From: Christensenellaceae bacterium
GTDB lineage: Bacteria > Bacillota > Clostridia > Christensenellales > Aristaeellaceae
Assembly (NCBI GenBank): GCA_012837835.1
Contig: DUQK01000031.1
Coordinates: 17,605-81,604, forward strand
DNA length: 64,000 bases
Reading direction: 5' to 3'
Both the position numbers and the translations under genes were made by a program. Every line of letters starts with the position of its first letter. Position 1 is the first letter of the stretch. Positions 29,403 through 39,325 of this stretch are shown here, one piece after another. The notes beneath the pieces are model-generated. The model was not told the origin of the DNA and ran no database searches. It worked only from the letters and a program-made list of their open reading frames with translations.

Positions 29403-29454
29403 TATAGGTGTGCCTATTTATCGGCACGATGTTAATTTTCAGGAGGAGCAACTA

Positions 29455-30891
29455 ATGGCTTATACTGTGGAAAAGATTTCCGGAAATCAGGTTCGTTTTG
29501 ATTTTACAGTTCCTGCGGAGGAGTTTGAAAAAGCTCTGCAACAGGCATACCTTAAGGAGCGTAAGAGGATAAGTGTTCCGGGCTTTAGGAAGGGCAGGGC
29601 GCCCCGTAAGCTTATAGAAAATATGTTTGGCGAAGGCGTTTTCTTTGAAACCGCGTTTGATATTATGTTCCCCAAAGTATATGAGGAAGCTGTAAAAGCG
29701 GAGGGTACAAAGGTTGTAGACAGCCCTTCCATAGATATAGAGGAAATTGAAAACGGTAAGGATTTAGAGTTTTCTGCCACCGTATACGTGGTTCCTGATG
29801 TGGAGCTTGGAAACTATAAGGGTTTAAAAGCTGTACAATATCTGCCTCCCGTTAGCGATGAAGACATCAACCGCCGTATAGAAAGGGATGTTGAAACTGT
29901 AACCACAAGGGAAAGCGTGAGCGACAGAGCCGCAGAAGATGGCGACTATTGTAATATAGATTATAAAGGTACGCTGGACGGTGTTCCCTTTGATGGCGGA
30001 ACTGCTGAGGGGCAGGAACTACAAATCGGCAGCGGCATGTTTATCCCCGGCTTTGAGCCGCAGCTTATAGGCATGAACATAGGCGACGAGAAAGACATAG
30101 TCGCTATCTTCCCTGAGAACTATCACGCTGAGGATTTAAAGGGCAAGGAAGCGGTGTTCAATGTGAAGTTAAACGCAATACAGGCTGAAGTAAGACCCGA
30201 ACTTAATGATGAATTCGCTCAAGATGTGTCTGAATACGAAACTTTTGATGAATATAAAGAAGCGATCAAAAAAGAGCTTGAGGACATAATTAAGGAAAAT
30301 AGTGAAGTAAAAGTAAAAGAAGAGCTTTTAAACCAAGTGATGGATGCCTCTGACTGTGATATACCTCAGGCTATGATAGACGATGAAATAAGCCAAATTG
30401 TGCGACAAATGCAGATGCAGTTTGCATATCAAGGGATAAGGTTTAATGACTACCTGCGCTATATGGGTATAGACAGCAGGGAAAAGCTTATAGACCACTA
30501 TTCTCCGTCCGCTACTATGAATGTTAAACAGGCTCTAGTGCTTGAAGCGATAGTAGAAAAAGAAGCAATAGTAGAAAGTGAAGAAGAGCTGGATGAATTT
30601 ATGATTGAATATGCAAAACAGGAAGGGCGCGAACTTGAAGAACTTAAAAAATCCCTAAAAGAAGACACAATGGAGGAAATACGCAGCCTTATTAGAAAAC
30701 GCAAGGCATCTGACTTTATTTTCGAAAATGCCAAAATTAAAGTTAAAGAGGAAGAAGAACCACAGCTTAACGCTCAAGAAATGGTAAAACAGGTGGAAGA
30801 AGCCATAGATGAAGCTGAAGAGCAAGAAGAAAAAGAAGAGAAAAAAGAAAAGAAGAAGAAAGTAGAAAAGAAAGAAGAAGAGGAGAAATAA
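29455..30891 (+). CDS. tig: Trigger factor
   Basis: Ribosome-bound chaperone, 478 aa. The start is ATG 29455 ([15 protein letters not shown]) with AGGAGGAG; the frame extends upstream to 29317 only by chance. It has the N-terminal ribosome-binding domain with the [13 protein letters not shown] signature (about res 43-56), an FKBP-type PPIase domain (about 160-245) and a C-terminal helical domain. An unusually long Glu/Lys-only tail occupies the last ~30 residues. It overlaps clpP by one base (TAATG). Confidence 0.96.
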   Translation: MAYTVEKISGNQVRFDFTVPAEEFEKALQQAYLKERKRISVPGFRKGRAPRKLIENMFGEGVFFETAFDIMFPKVYEEAVKAEGTKVVDSPSIDIEEIENGKDLEFSATVYVVPDVELGNYKGLKAVQYLPPVSDEDINRRIERDVETVTTRESVSDRAAEDGDYCNIDYKGTLDGVPFDGGTAEGQELQIGSGMFIPGFEPQLIGMNIGDEKDIVAIFPENYHAEDLKGKEAVFNVKLNAIQAEVRPELNDEFAQDVSEYETFDEYKEAIKKELEDIIKENSEVKVKEELLNQVMDASDCDIPQAMIDDEISQIVRQMQMQFAYQGIRFNDYLRYMGIDSREKLIDHYSPSATMNVKQALVLEAIVEKEAIVESEEELDEFMIEYAKQEGRELEELKKSLKEDTMEEIRSLIRKRKASDFIFENAKIKVKEEEEPQLNAQEMVKQVEEAIDEAEEQEEKEEKKEKKKKVEKKEEEEK

Positions 30892-31490
30892 TGGGAGAAT
30901 ATTTAATACCATATGTGGTTGAAAGGAGCGGCAACGCAGAGCGCTCCTACGATATATACTCAAGGCTGCTGAAAGACAGGATAGTCTTTATTACAGGAGC
31001 TATAGACGATGGAATGGCAAATACTGTCGTGGCGCAGCTTTTATATCTTGAAATGGATAACCCAAATGCCGACATATCGCTGTATATAAATAGCCCCGGT
31101 GGTTCTGTAACCGCAGGTATGGCGATATACGATACCATGCAGTATATAAAAGCCCCGGTAAGAACCGTGTGCGTTGGTATGGCGGCGTCAATGGGCGCAT
31201 TCTTGTTAATGGCGGGAGAAAAGGGTAAACGCATGGCGCTTCCTAACAGCGAAGTTATGATACACCAGCCCTCAGGCGGTGCGCAAGGTCAGGCAACGGA
31301 TGTTACTATACGCGCAAATTGGCTCCTACGCACTAAGGAAAAGATGAACCGCATGATGGCGGAAATGACAGGCAAGGATATAGAACAAATAGCCAAGGAT
31401 GTGGAGAGGGATTATTTTATGACCGCAGAAGAAGCTCTTGAATACGGCATAGTAGATGAGATATACTCACCTCAAAAGAAGGAAGATTAG
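30891..31490 (+). CDS. clpP: ClpP protease subunit
   Basis: Tetradecameric serine protease, 199 aa. The catalytic triad is Ser100 (AASMGAF), His125 (MIHQPSGG) and Asp174 (ERDYFM). The N-terminal axial-loop stretch [14 protein letters not shown] is typical. It partners ClpX (next gene) and ClpC (17469). It is coupled to tig by a one-base overlap. Confidence 0.97.
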   Translation: MGEYLIPYVVERSGNAERSYDIYSRLLKDRIVFITGAIDDGMANTVVAQLLYLEMDNPNADISLYINSPGGSVTAGMAIYDTMQYIKAPVRTVCVGMAASMGAFLLMAGEKGKRMALPNSEVMIHQPSGGAQGQATDVTIRANWLLRTKEKMNRMMAEMTGKDIEQIAKDVERDYFMTAEEALEYGIVDEIYSPQKKED

Positions 31491-31496
31491 GAAATA

Positions 31497-32798
31497 ATGT
31501 CTAAAAATGGCTTCGATCCGAATAAAATACAGTATTGCAGTTTCTGTGGGAAACCGCAAAACGAGGTAGAGCAGCTTATCGCAGGTAAAAACGCCTATAT
31601 TTGCAACGAATGCGTTTCCATATGCGGCGAAGTGTTGGATAAGGTTGCTCCAAAGCGCTTTACGGGCAAGGTGTCAAGAACTAAACTGCTAACGCCTGTT
31701 CAGCTTAAAGAGGAGCTGGACCAATACGTAATAGGGCAGGAGAAGGCTAAGCGCGCGCTAACAGTCGGTGTTTACAATCACTACAAGCGTATCCGCTCAA
31801 CAAGGCGTAACAAAGATGTGGAACTTAAAAAGTCCAACATATTGCTAATTGGAAACACCGGTACGGGAAAAACTTATCTCGCCCAAACTCTAGCAGAAAT
31901 CCTTAACGTACCCTTTGCGATAGCAGATGCGACGAGCTTAACGCAAGCTGGCTATGTAGGCGAAGATGTAGAAAACATACTCCTTCGCCTCGTACACGCT
32001 GCCGATGGAGATGTTAGGGCTGCTGAGCAGGGCATAATATACCTTGATGAGATAGATAAAATAGGCAGAAAATCTGAAAACGCCTCCATAACCCGTGATG
32101 TTTCGGGCGAGGGTGTTCAGCAAGCGCTTCTTAAAATACTTGAGGGCACTCTAGCTAATGTACCACCTCAGGGCGGACGCAAGCATCCCCAGCAGGAGTT
32201 TATACAGCTAGACACTACGAATATATTATTTATACTGGGCGGCGCATTTAGCGGGCTTGATGAAATAATCAAAAACCGTCTTGGCGGAAGAAGCCTAGGT
32301 TTCGGTGCACAGGCGGTTAGCAGTGGCGATAAGAGCGATGAGCTATTAAAACAGGTTCAGCCGGAGGATTTAGTGCGTTTCGGCTTAATACCGGAACTTG
32401 TGGGTAGACTCCCTATAATTGCCGCACTTGATGAGCTAGATGAAGATGCTTTAATACGCATACTCACTGAGCCTAGAAATGCCCTTGTACGCCAATTTCA
32501 GTACCTATTTTCTCTTGACGGGGTAGAGCTTAAATTCACCTCTGATGCACTAAAAGCGGTTGCGCAGCAGGCAATAGAGAGAAAAACCGGCGCAAGGGGC
32601 TTAAGAGCCATACTGGAAGATATATTGCTTGATACAATGTTCTTCCTGCCTTCAAAGACGGGCTATAGGCAGTGCATAGTGGATAAGGATACTGTGCTTA
32701 AATTAAGCGAGCCTAAGCTCATAAAAGAGGAAAAACGTTCCACGGGCGCAAAAGCTATAAAAAAGGCAAATACGCCTATAACAGGCGATGCATCTTAA
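31497..32798 (+). CDS. clpX: ClpX, AAA+ unfoldase
   Basis: 433 aa. The N-terminal C4 zinc-binding domain (CSFC...CNEC, res 14-40), Walker A GNTGTGKT, Walker B LDEIDK, and a C-terminal sensor-2 GARGLR are visible. The ClpP-docking IGF-type loop falls in SLGFGAQ (LGF here). It lies six bases downstream of clpP and is certainly co-transcribed. Confidence 0.97.
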   Translation: MSKNGFDPNKIQYCSFCGKPQNEVEQLIAGKNAYICNECVSICGEVLDKVAPKRFTGKVSRTKLLTPVQLKEELDQYVIGQEKAKRALTVGVYNHYKRIRSTRRNKDVELKKSNILLIGNTGTGKTYLAQTLAEILNVPFAIADATSLTQAGYVGEDVENILLRLVHAADGDVRAAEQGIIYLDEIDKIGRKSENASITRDVSGEGVQQALLKILEGTLANVPPQGGRKHPQQEFIQLDTTNILFILGGAFSGLDEIIKNRLGGRSLGFGAQAVSSGDKSDELLKQVQPEDLVRFGLIPELVGRLPIIAALDELDEDALIRILTEPRNALVRQFQYLFSLDGVELKFTSDALKAVAQQAIERKTGARGLRAILEDILLDTMFFLPSKTGYRQCIVDKDTVLKLSEPKLIKEEKRSTGAKAIKKANTPITGDAS

Positions 32799-32861
32799 AA
32801 ATATATATTTAATATCACGAGTTTTAGCTATTTAGTTAGATAATAATTGCAAGGAGGATAA

Positions 32862-35207
32862 ATGCAAGAAAAAACGCGGATAGATTTACCGCTTGTTCCG
32901 CTTAGGGGAATGATGATGTTCCCCCATACAGTGCTGCATTTTGATGTCGGGCGTTCCAAAAGCGTTGCGGCTATAGAGTATGCGCTGGAAAATGATAGAA
33001 AGATTTTTTTAGTAGCCCAAATGGATTCCGAAGTTGAAGACCCTTCCACAAAAGAATTGCACGGTGTAGGTACTATAGCTGCAATAAGGCAGGTGCTTCA
33101 CCTATCGGGCAATAATATGCGTGTGCTTGTTGAAGGCGTATCAAGGGCTAAACTTATAGATACATATACAAAAGAGGAGGCTTATTTTGCCTCCATAGAG
33201 GAAATATCCCCCTTTAACATGGCGAATATGGATGATAAAATGCGCGTCCTTATGCGCAGTGTAAAGGAATATTTTGAAGAATACACCGCAAGCGGCAGCC
33301 GTGTATCGCCTGAACTACTAAGGGCGGTTAAGCGTATAGAGGATCCGGATCACCTAATAGACACAATTTCATCAAGTGTTATTAGCGAATTTAGTAAAAA
33401 GCTTGAGATGCTCAGCATAGAAAAAACAGATGAACGCCTAACCGAGATGTGTGCGTTTTTGGCGCAGGAAACCGAGCTTGCCAGTATAGAACGTATGGTG
33501 CAGATGCGTGTTAAAATGCAGCTTGATAAAAACCAAAAGGAATATTATCTGCGCGAGCAGATGCGTGTAATAAAAGAGGAACTTGGAGAGGATGAAAAAA
33601 ACCTTATAGATGAGTTTAGTGATAGGCTTGAAAAATTAAAGCTAACTGAAGAAGTACATGAAAAGGTTTCATCAGAAATAGAACGCTTATCCCGTCTTAT
33701 GTCTGGCTCCCCTGAAGCCTCTGTTAGTGAAAACTATATACGCTGGATACTTGATATGCCTTGGGGAAAGTATACAAGGGATAAAACCGATATAGTGCGC
33801 GCAAGAAAGGTGCTAGATAAAAACCACTACGGTATGGAAGAAGTTAAAGAGCGCATTATAGAGTTTCTTGCCGTGCACCTTTTGCGCTCAAGGAGCCGTC
33901 CGGATAAGGTTAAAGGCTCTATACTCTGCTTTGTGGGTCCGCCCGGCGTTGGTAAAACATCAATAGTAAAGGCTATAGCTGAAGCCATGGGGCGCAAATT
34001 TGTTCAGATGTCCCTTGGTGGCGTAAGGGATGCCGCAGAGATATACGGACATAGAAGGACATACGTGGGCGCTATACCCGGCAGGATAATTTCTGGCATT
34101 AAACAGGCAGGTACCATGAATCCCGTGTTTCTGCTTGATGAAGTGGATAAATTAAGCAGCGATTTTAGAGGCGACCCCTCAAGTGCGTTACTTGAAGTAT
34201 TGGATAGCGACCAGAACAACCATTTTACAGACCACTACCTTGAAATACCCTTTGATTTATCCTCGGTAATGTTTGTAACTACAGCTAACGTTACGAGCAC
34301 CATACCTCCTGCCCTATTTGATAGGATGGAGATAATAGAGGTTAGCAGCTATACAGAAGAAGAGAAGTTTGAAATAGCTAAAAGGCATCTCGTAAAGGAA
34401 AATATACGCCAATATGGTCTTAGCGCAGGCAGCGTGCGCCTTACCGATGCCGCGATAAGAAAGGTAATAGAAGGTTATACTAGGGAAGCGGGCGTGCGTA
34501 CATTATCCCGTACGCTTGCTAAAATAATAAGAAAAGCTGCCGTTGAAAAGCTTGAAAATGGCAGAAAAACCATAAGTGTAGGGCTTGAGAAAGTGGCAAA
34601 ATACTTAGGTGCCGAAAAGTATTTCAGGAGTGATATAAACAAAAAGCCTACCATTGGCGTTGTAAACGGTCTTGCTTACACAAGCGTTGGCGGTGAAATG
34701 CTTGCGGTAGAATGTATAGTAATGCCCGGCACCGGAAAATTCCAGCTTACAGGGCAGCTTGGTGATGTTATGAAGGAAAGCGCGCAGGCATCATTAAGCT
34801 GGGTGCGCTCTAAAGGAAAAGATTATAATATCACTGATGATTTTTTCCAGAAGAACGATATACATATACATGTACCAGAGGGTGCAGTTCCAAAGGACGG
34901 TCCCTCCGCAGGTATAACTATGACAGTGGCTTTAATGTCCGCCATAACAGGCATAGCTGTAAGGCAGGATGTAGCTATGACAGGAGAACTTACGCTTGCT
35001 GGAAGGGTGCTTCCAATAGGCGGTGTTAGAGAAAAGCTGCTTGCAGCGTATAGAGCAGGGGTTAAGCTGTTGTGCCTGCCTGATGAAAACAAAAAAGATG
35101 TTGAAGAGTTGCCGGAATACATAAGGGAAAGCTTTACTATTCATTATGTATCAAAGCCTGAGGAAGTGCTTAATATAGCCTTGTTAGTAGAAGAAGATGG
35201 AAATTAA
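32862..35207 (+). CDS. lon: ATP-dependent protease Lon (LonA type)
   Basis: 781 aa. It has an N-terminal LAN substrate domain (res 1-200), a coiled linker, Walker A GPPGVGKTS (about 351-359), and a C-terminal protease domain with Ser in PKDGPSAGI and Lys in IGGVREKLLAA. The lack of TM segments marks LonA, not LonB. It overlaps engB by 11 bases. The order tig-clp-lon-engB is the classical Bacillota arrangement. Confidence 0.97.
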   Translation: MQEKTRIDLPLVPLRGMMMFPHTVLHFDVGRSKSVAAIEYALENDRKIFLVAQMDSEVEDPSTKELHGVGTIAAIRQVLHLSGNNMRVLVEGVSRAKLIDTYTKEEAYFASIEEISPFNMANMDDKMRVLMRSVKEYFEEYTASGSRVSPELLRAVKRIEDPDHLIDTISSSVISEFSKKLEMLSIEKTDERLTEMCAFLAQETELASIERMVQMRVKMQLDKNQKEYYLREQMRVIKEELGEDEKNLIDEFSDRLEKLKLTEEVHEKVSSEIERLSRLMSGSPEASVSENYIRWILDMPWGKYTRDKTDIVRARKVLDKNHYGMEEVKERIIEFLAVHLLRSRSRPDKVKGSILCFVGPPGVGKTSIVKAIAEAMGRKFVQMSLGGVRDAAEIYGHRRTYVGAIPGRIISGIKQAGTMNPVFLLDEVDKLSSDFRGDPSSALLEVLDSDQNNHFTDHYLEIPFDLSSVMFVTTANVTSTIPPALFDRMEIIEVSSYTEEEKFEIAKRHLVKENIRQYGLSAGSVRLTDAAIRKVIEGYTREAGVRTLSRTLAKIIRKAAVEKLENGRKTISVGLEKVAKYLGAEKYFRSDINKKPTIGVVNGLAYTSVGGEMLAVECIVMPGTGKFQLTGQLGDVMKESAQASLSWVRSKGKDYNITDDFFQKNDIHIHVPEGAVPKDGPSAGITMTVALMSAITGIAVRQDVAMTGELTLAGRVLPIGGVREKLLAAYRAGVKLLCLPDENKKDVEELPEYIRESFTIHYVSKPEEVLNIALLVEEDGN

Positions 35208-35781
35208 TAGCGCAAAATTCGTAATAAGCCTGCCTGAATATAATAATTTTCCCGGCATAGGCAAAAAGGAGATAGCATTTGCGGGGCGTAGTAATGTGGG
35301 TAAAAGCTCCCTTATAAATAGCCTGTGCAAAAGCCGCTCACTTGCTAAAACAAGCGGTACGCCAGGCAAAACTAGGCTTATCAATATATTCCTAATTAAT
35401 GATAGCGTACATTTTGTGGATTTGCCCGGTTATGGCTATGCTAAGGTAAGCAAGGCTGAAAAAGAACGCTGGGCACATATGATGGACGATTATTTTAAAG
35501 TTTCCAAATCGCTTTCTGCCTGTATACTACTAGTTGATTTACGCCATAAGCCCACAGAACAGGATGTGCAGATGCTGGACTTTTTGCGCTACAATTCCAT
35601 ATCCTATACGATTGTCGCCACTAAGGCAGACAAGCTCTCAAGGGCACAGCAGAATAGGGCAAAAATGCTGGTTTCAAGCACGCTTGTAGTGCAGCCTTGG
35701 GAGATATTGCTATGGTCATCTGTAACAGGGCTTGGCAGAGAGGAATTGTTGTCCTCCATAGAAAAGCATTTGAACGCATAG
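35197..35781 (+). CDS. engB: EngB/YsxC ribosome-biogenesis GTPase
   Basis: 194 aa. G1 GRSNVGKSS (about res 30-38), G2 region TPGKTR, G3 DLPGYG, G4 TKAD. Needed for late 50S assembly in the family. Its start is within the last codons of lon. Confidence 0.96.
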   Translation: MEINSAKFVISLPEYNNFPGIGKKEIAFAGRSNVGKSSLINSLCKSRSLAKTSGTPGKTRLINIFLINDSVHFVDLPGYGYAKVSKAEKERWAHMMDDYFKVSKSLSACILLVDLRHKPTEQDVQMLDFLRYNSISYTIVATKADKLSRAQQNRAKMLVSSTLVVQPWEILLWSSVTGLGREELLSSIEKHLNA

Positions 35782-35790
35782 GAGTATAGC

Positions 35791-36306
35791 TTGAAAAAGA
35801 AAGATATAATCATAATCATTTCAATACTTGTGCTTGTAGGCGGGCTTATATTATTGTCTAAGTTTATTCCGTCCCGTGGTATAAATACACCGGTTGTTCA
35901 AACCAGCGGTGAAGCTCAAAATACACCGGTTGTTGATAATAATAACGTAACTGAAAACCCGCCGGATAGCACGCCTGTACCCACGTTAGTGCCGGCTGAT
36001 GCCTACCTTAAAGTGCAGATAGGTCCTATTGTTTATGAGCCCTATCCCCTAATTAAGGATAATGATGAGTTGGTGCTTAAACAACGCTCTGGTAAAGAGA
36101 ACGTCGTTAGAATGACCAGGGATTCCATATGGATGCACTTCTCAAACTGCGATAATCAGGACTGCGTCCACCAAGGCACGGTAACCCTTGAAAACAGGGA
36201 TATGCGTGTACTTCAAAACATGATAATATGTCTGCCAAATCAAGTAGTGCTTGAACTACAGACCAAAGAAGAAGCGGAGCAGGAGTTTAACGAGTTTTAC
36301 AACTAA
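35791..36306 (+). CDS. Membrane-anchored NusG-II-domain protein
   Basis: 171 aa. The start is TTG 35791 after AGGAG. It has an N-terminal TM helix (res 5-24), a Thr/Pro/Asn-rich linker (about 30-68) and a C-terminal NusG domain II-like beta domain. The motif NCDNQDCVHQG, followed by MIICLPNQVVLEL, is typical of this family of extracytoplasmic NusG_II proteins of unknown function; its two Cys residues may form a disulfide or bind a cofactor. It is the last gene of the lon-engB run. Confidence 0.75.
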   Translation: MKKKDIIIIISILVLVGGLILLSKFIPSRGINTPVVQTSGEAQNTPVVDNNNVTENPPDSTPVPTLVPADAYLKVQIGPIVYEPYPLIKDNDELVLKQRSGKENVVRMTRDSIWMHFSNCDNQDCVHQGTVTLENRDMRVLQNMIICLPNQVVLELQTKEEAEQEFNEFYN

Positions 36307-36318
36307 CCCTGCGATTAT

Positions 36319-36347
36319 TTGACATAGCACAGCTCATTTAGTATAAT
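36319..36347 (+). promoter_or_regulatory. Consensus promoter of rpmH
   Basis: TTGACA (36319-36324), 17-bp spacer, TATAAT (36342-36347): a perfect sigma-A promoter with a ~75-base leader before the rpmH start. Confidence 0.92.
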
Positions 36348-36426
36348 ATAACGGTTTCTCAAGAGGTGTTCCGCATTTATACAATGCGTGTAGACGCCAA
36401 AGCGTCATTATAAAGGAGTGTTATTA

Positions 36427-36561
36427 TTGTTTAGAACCTATCAACCCAAAAAACGCAAACGCAATAAAGTGCACGGTTTCCGCCAGCGCATGTCAACGCG
36501 CGGCGGCCGCAAGGTGCTTGCAAGGCGCAGAGCCCGTGGGCGTAAGTCGCTGACGGTTTAA
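36427..36561 (+). CDS. rpmH: 50S ribosomal protein L34
   Basis: 44 aa, the normal size. It begins [20 protein letters not shown] after the initiator and ends RGRKSLTV. It uses a TTG start at 36427 with AAAGGAG eight bases upstream. The TAA stop (36559-36561) shares its last base with the first base of a MITE-like element. It is usually directly upstream of rnpA; here the element separates the two genes by 225 bases. Confidence 0.97.
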   Translation: MFRTYQPKKRKRNKVHGFRQRMSTRGGRKVLARRRARGRKSLTV

Positions 36562-36720
36562 TACTATATTGCTTTTAACCCAGCGTTTTCTTGTGCGTCT
36601 TTTCCACTTTGGCTTTGCTTTGTTAAGGTACCATAGGGTCTGCTATGCCTGCTTCACGAAGCTTAGCCAAACCGAAAAAACCACCACGATAAAATCGCTG
36701 TTCTAAAAGCAACATAGTAT
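36561..36720. mobile_element. MITE-like palindromic element, subfamily B copy 1
   Basis: Exactly 160 bp with terminal inverted repeats ATACTATATTGCTTTTA / TAAAAGCAACATAGTAT, flanked on both sides by TA (36559-36560 and 36721-36722). No ORF. The interior (TCTTTTCCACTTTGGCTTTGC...AGCCAAACCG) is an imperfect palindrome shared with copies at 40038 and 54622. It begins on the last base of the rpmH TAA stop. The 64 bases between it and rnpA contain only a short palindrome (AAACGC/GCGTTT). Confidence 0.88.
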
Positions 36721-36786
36721 TATTTAAGCATTACAAATTTTCCAATGCTGCCGCTTGGCTATAAACGCTAGGCGTTTAACTGTAGT

Positions 36787-37116
36787 ATGCAAAAACAATT
36801 TCGTATACGCACAAACGGTCATTTTAGTTTTGTATATAGGCGTGGCAAGAGGGTATCCTCAAAATTACTGATACTCTATTATGTTAAAGCAAATAGAATA
36901 CAAGCGGGTTTTTCAATAAGCAAGAAGGTGGGTAATGCGGTTACCAGAAACCGAATTAAACGCCGCCTAAGGGAGAACTTCAGGCTTAGAATACCCGTGT
37001 TAAAAAATGGTAATTATGTGTTTGCAGTAAAGCCGGCTGCTGCCACTGCCGACTATTGGGAGCTTTCAAAGGAAATGGACATATTGTTAAAATGTCTTGA
37101 GCTATACAAAATATAA
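36787..37116 (+). CDS. rnpA: Ribonuclease P protein component
   Basis: 109 aa basic protein that assists RNase P RNA in tRNA 5' maturation. The family signature GNAVTRNRIKRRLRENFR (about res 50-67) is intact. No obvious Shine-Dalgarno precedes ATG 36787. It is contiguous with yidD (stop then ATG with no gap). Confidence 0.95.
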   Translation: MQKQFRIRTNGHFSFVYRRGKRVSSKLLILYYVKANRIQAGFSISKKVGNAVTRNRIKRRLRENFRLRIPVLKNGNYVFAVKPAAATADYWELSKEMDILLKCLELYKI

Positions 37117-37359
37117 ATGCTTAAAAAGTTTTTGCTTGGGCTAGTAAGTTTTTATCAGAAAGCCATAAGTCCGCATACTATAGGTGCTTGCAGGTTCAGA
37201 CCAACATGTTCTGAATACATGCGCATAGCTTTGGAGCGCTATGGCGCTTTTAAGGGTCTATGGCTTGGGATAAAACGTATTTTACGTTGCAATCCTTTTA
37301 GCTCCGGTGGCTTTGACCCTGTACCCGAAGCGCCTGAAACTACAATTAGGAGGAAATAA
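37117..37359 (+). CDS. yidD: YidD membrane-protein insertion factor
   Basis: 80 aa. The signature [28 protein letters not shown] contains the conserved Cys residues, and [14 protein letters not shown] closes the family domain. It helps YidC-mediated membrane insertion. It directly abuts rnpA, three bases before yidC. Confidence 0.95.
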   Translation: MLKKFLLGLVSFYQKAISPHTIGACRFRPTCSEYMRIALERYGAFKGLWLGIKRILRCNPFSSGGFDPVPEAPETTIRRK

Positions 37360-37361
37360 AT

Positions 37362-38372
37362 TTGACGGATTTACTTACCAGTATACTTAACTTTATCCAG
37401 TCTTTCATAGGTGCCCATGGCTGGTCCATAGTAGTTTTTACTATATTCGTCCGTTTTTTGCTCATGCCCCTTGATATTAAAAACCGCAAGGGTATGCGTA
37501 AGATGCAAAAAATACAGCCCGAACTTGACAAACTCCAGAAGAAATATGTAAATGACAAGGTAAAGCTTCAGCAAAAACAGACTGAGCTTATGCGCAGGGA
37601 AAGGTATAACCCTATGAGCGGTTGCCTGCCACTTCTTATACAGATGCCAATACTCTTTGCTATGTTTGCAGCCATGCGGCATATGGCAAATGAGCAGACT
37701 GTAAGGCAGGTGTTTGACTATATTCAAGGAAACACACCCGAATTTCAAGGCTGGCTATGGGTACGTAACCTGTGGGTGCCGGATTCTCCGTTTTCACCCG
37801 CGGCTCCAAGCGCTGAATCCCTAAGGATGATAGGTTACGATGTTTGGCAGAGAGTATTCCAAGGGCTTGATTCCGCAGCGCAAAGCGGCATACTTACAAA
37901 CATGTCGATGTTAGTCGAAAACTTCAGCGGCACGTTTGATTTTTCTTCAGCGGAAGTGTTCAATGAAAGTCTTCCTTTAATACAGGAGGCTCTGCTTAAT
38001 ACCCCCGCATATATAAGTTCGCTTGCGACTATTCCGGATCTATCCAACATCAACTTCTTCATAGCTAAGTTTTCTGTGTACAAGGAATATAACGGACTTC
38101 TAATATTGCCGATACTAGCAGGCGCTTCACAGGTACTTATGACGAAGTTTAACCCTACAACTGCACAGCAGCAGGAAGGTTCAAATCAAGCTGGCGGAAA
38201 TTTCATGAAGTATTTCTTCCCTTTGTTCAGCGTATATATCTGTCTTACAAGCAATGCCGCTTTTGCGCTTTACTGGGTTGTGAGCAATATAATAGCCACC
38301 ACATCCACAATTGCAATAAATGCATATTTCGATAGGAAGGATGCATTAGCTACGGAAGCAAAAGAGAGGTAA
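37362..38372 (+). CDS. yidC: YidC/OxaA membrane insertase
   Basis: 336 aa. The start is TTG 37362 after AGGAGG. The 60KD_IMP domain has TM1 (about res 15-38) with the conserved substrate-groove Arg region (VFTIFVRFLLMPLDI), a cytoplasmic helical hairpin (KMQKIQPELDKLQKKY), and four further TM segments. A larger than usual extracytoplasmic insert lies at about 110-225 between TM2 and TM3. It lacks the Gram-negative P1 domain and has no lipobox. It is followed by jag, as is usual. Confidence 0.95.
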   Translation: MTDLLTSILNFIQSFIGAHGWSIVVFTIFVRFLLMPLDIKNRKGMRKMQKIQPELDKLQKKYVNDKVKLQQKQTELMRRERYNPMSGCLPLLIQMPILFAMFAAMRHMANEQTVRQVFDYIQGNTPEFQGWLWVRNLWVPDSPFSPAAPSAESLRMIGYDVWQRVFQGLDSAAQSGILTNMSMLVENFSGTFDFSSAEVFNESLPLIQEALLNTPAYISSLATIPDLSNINFFIAKFSVYKEYNGLLILPILAGASQVLMTKFNPTTAQQQEGSNQAGGNFMKYFFPLFSVYICLTSNAAFALYWVVSNIIATTSTIAINAYFDRKDALATEAKER

Positions 38373-38377
38373 TAATA

Positions 38378-39265
38378 TTGAGAACATACGAAGCAGAAGC
38401 TCGCACGGTAGAAGAGGCGATTAACCTTGGTCTTGAAAAACTTGGCGCCAGCATAGGCGAAGTTGATATACAGGTAATACATGAAGGTAGCAAAGGTTTG
38501 TTCGGCTTTTTTGGAAGCCGTCAAGCGAAGGTTAAGCTCACCATAAAGCAGGACGAAAATCTTCCCGATGCAGCTAGGGCGATATTTCAGGACGCTCTAG
38601 GTAATGATGAAGAAGAGCAAGATGAAGCGGTCCAAGTACCCAAAGTGCCAGAACAAAAGCCCGCTGAAAAGCCGGCGGTAAAATCCGCGGAAAAAACTAA
38701 AGAAAAACGCGAAAAGAAACCTAGGGTTCAGCGCGCAAAAAAACAGCAAAAACCCGAAAAAACTCAGGAAGTAAAGCCCGCAGTTCAGAGGGATATTGAA
38801 AGCCCTGAGGGCATAGCGCAGGCGTTTTTGCAGGAAGTTACAAAGCTTATGGGTCTTGATGTAAGTGTACACTCTAGCCGCAACGAAGAAGGCAATGTAC
38901 AGGTAGTATTTCAGGGTGACCCACAGGGCATACTAATAGGCAGACGCGGCGAAACTTTGGATGCGCTTCAGTATCTTACCAGCCTTCAGGTAAACCGCGG
39001 GGGTGAAGGCTATACAAGGGTAACGCTGGATAGCGAAGGCTATAGAGCAAAGCGCGAGGATTCGCTCATGCGCTTAGCTAACCGCATGGCAAATCGTGCT
39101 AAGAAAACCCGCCGTAAGGTAAGGCTTGAGCCTATGAACCCTTACGAGCGCAGGATAATACATACCACGCTCCAAAAGGTTGAAGGGGTAACAACCTATT
39201 CAGAGGGTGAGGAGCCCTATCGCAAGATAGTAATCAGCCCAGATGAGGGAGCGAAAAAGGATTAA
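38378..39265 (+). CDS. jag: Jag/KhpB RNA-binding protein
   Basis: 295 aa. TTG start at 38378. Jag-N domain (res 1-50, GSKGLFGFFGSRQAKV), a Lys/Glu/Pro-rich linker (about 70-140), KH domain with GRRGETLDALQYL (about 188-200), and R3H domain with MNPYERRIIHTTL (about 250-262). It regulates cell-wall elongation in streptococci. mnmE, its usual neighbour, is absent. Confidence 0.94.
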   Translation: MRTYEAEARTVEEAINLGLEKLGASIGEVDIQVIHEGSKGLFGFFGSRQAKVKLTIKQDENLPDAARAIFQDALGNDEEEQDEAVQVPKVPEQKPAEKPAVKSAEKTKEKREKKPRVQRAKKQQKPEKTQEVKPAVQRDIESPEGIAQAFLQEVTKLMGLDVSVHSSRNEEGNVQVVFQGDPQGILIGRRGETLDALQYLTSLQVNRGGEGYTRVTLDSEGYRAKREDSLMRLANRMANRAKKTRRKVRLEPMNPYERRIIHTTLQKVEGVTTYSEGEEPYRKIVISPDEGAKKD

Positions 39266-39271
39266 CAATGG

Positions 39272-39300
39272 TTGACAAATCAGCAGCTCCAATTTATAAT
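39272..39300 (+). promoter_or_regulatory. Consensus promoter of DUF177-rpmF
   Basis: TTGACA (39272-39277), 17-bp spacer, TATAAT (39295-39300): perfect hexamers, about 25 bases upstream of the DUF177 ATG. The TTG that opens the longer reading frame is simply this -35 box. Confidence 0.9.
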
Positions 39301-39325
39301 ATTCACCGTTCCGATTGGGGTAACT

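Noticed and set aside
29317..29454. 46-codon N-terminal extension of trigger factor
   Set aside because: It spans the promoter and leader; AGGAGGAG and the conserved N terminus point to 29455.
30655..30963. Minus-strand Phe/Leu-rich ORF opposite the tig tail
   Set aside because: It is the complement of the Glu/Lys-rich trigger-factor tail and the clpP start.
39272..39325. Upstream TTG start for the DUF177 gene
   Set aside because: It coincides with a perfect -35 box; the family N terminus begins at the ATG at 39326.
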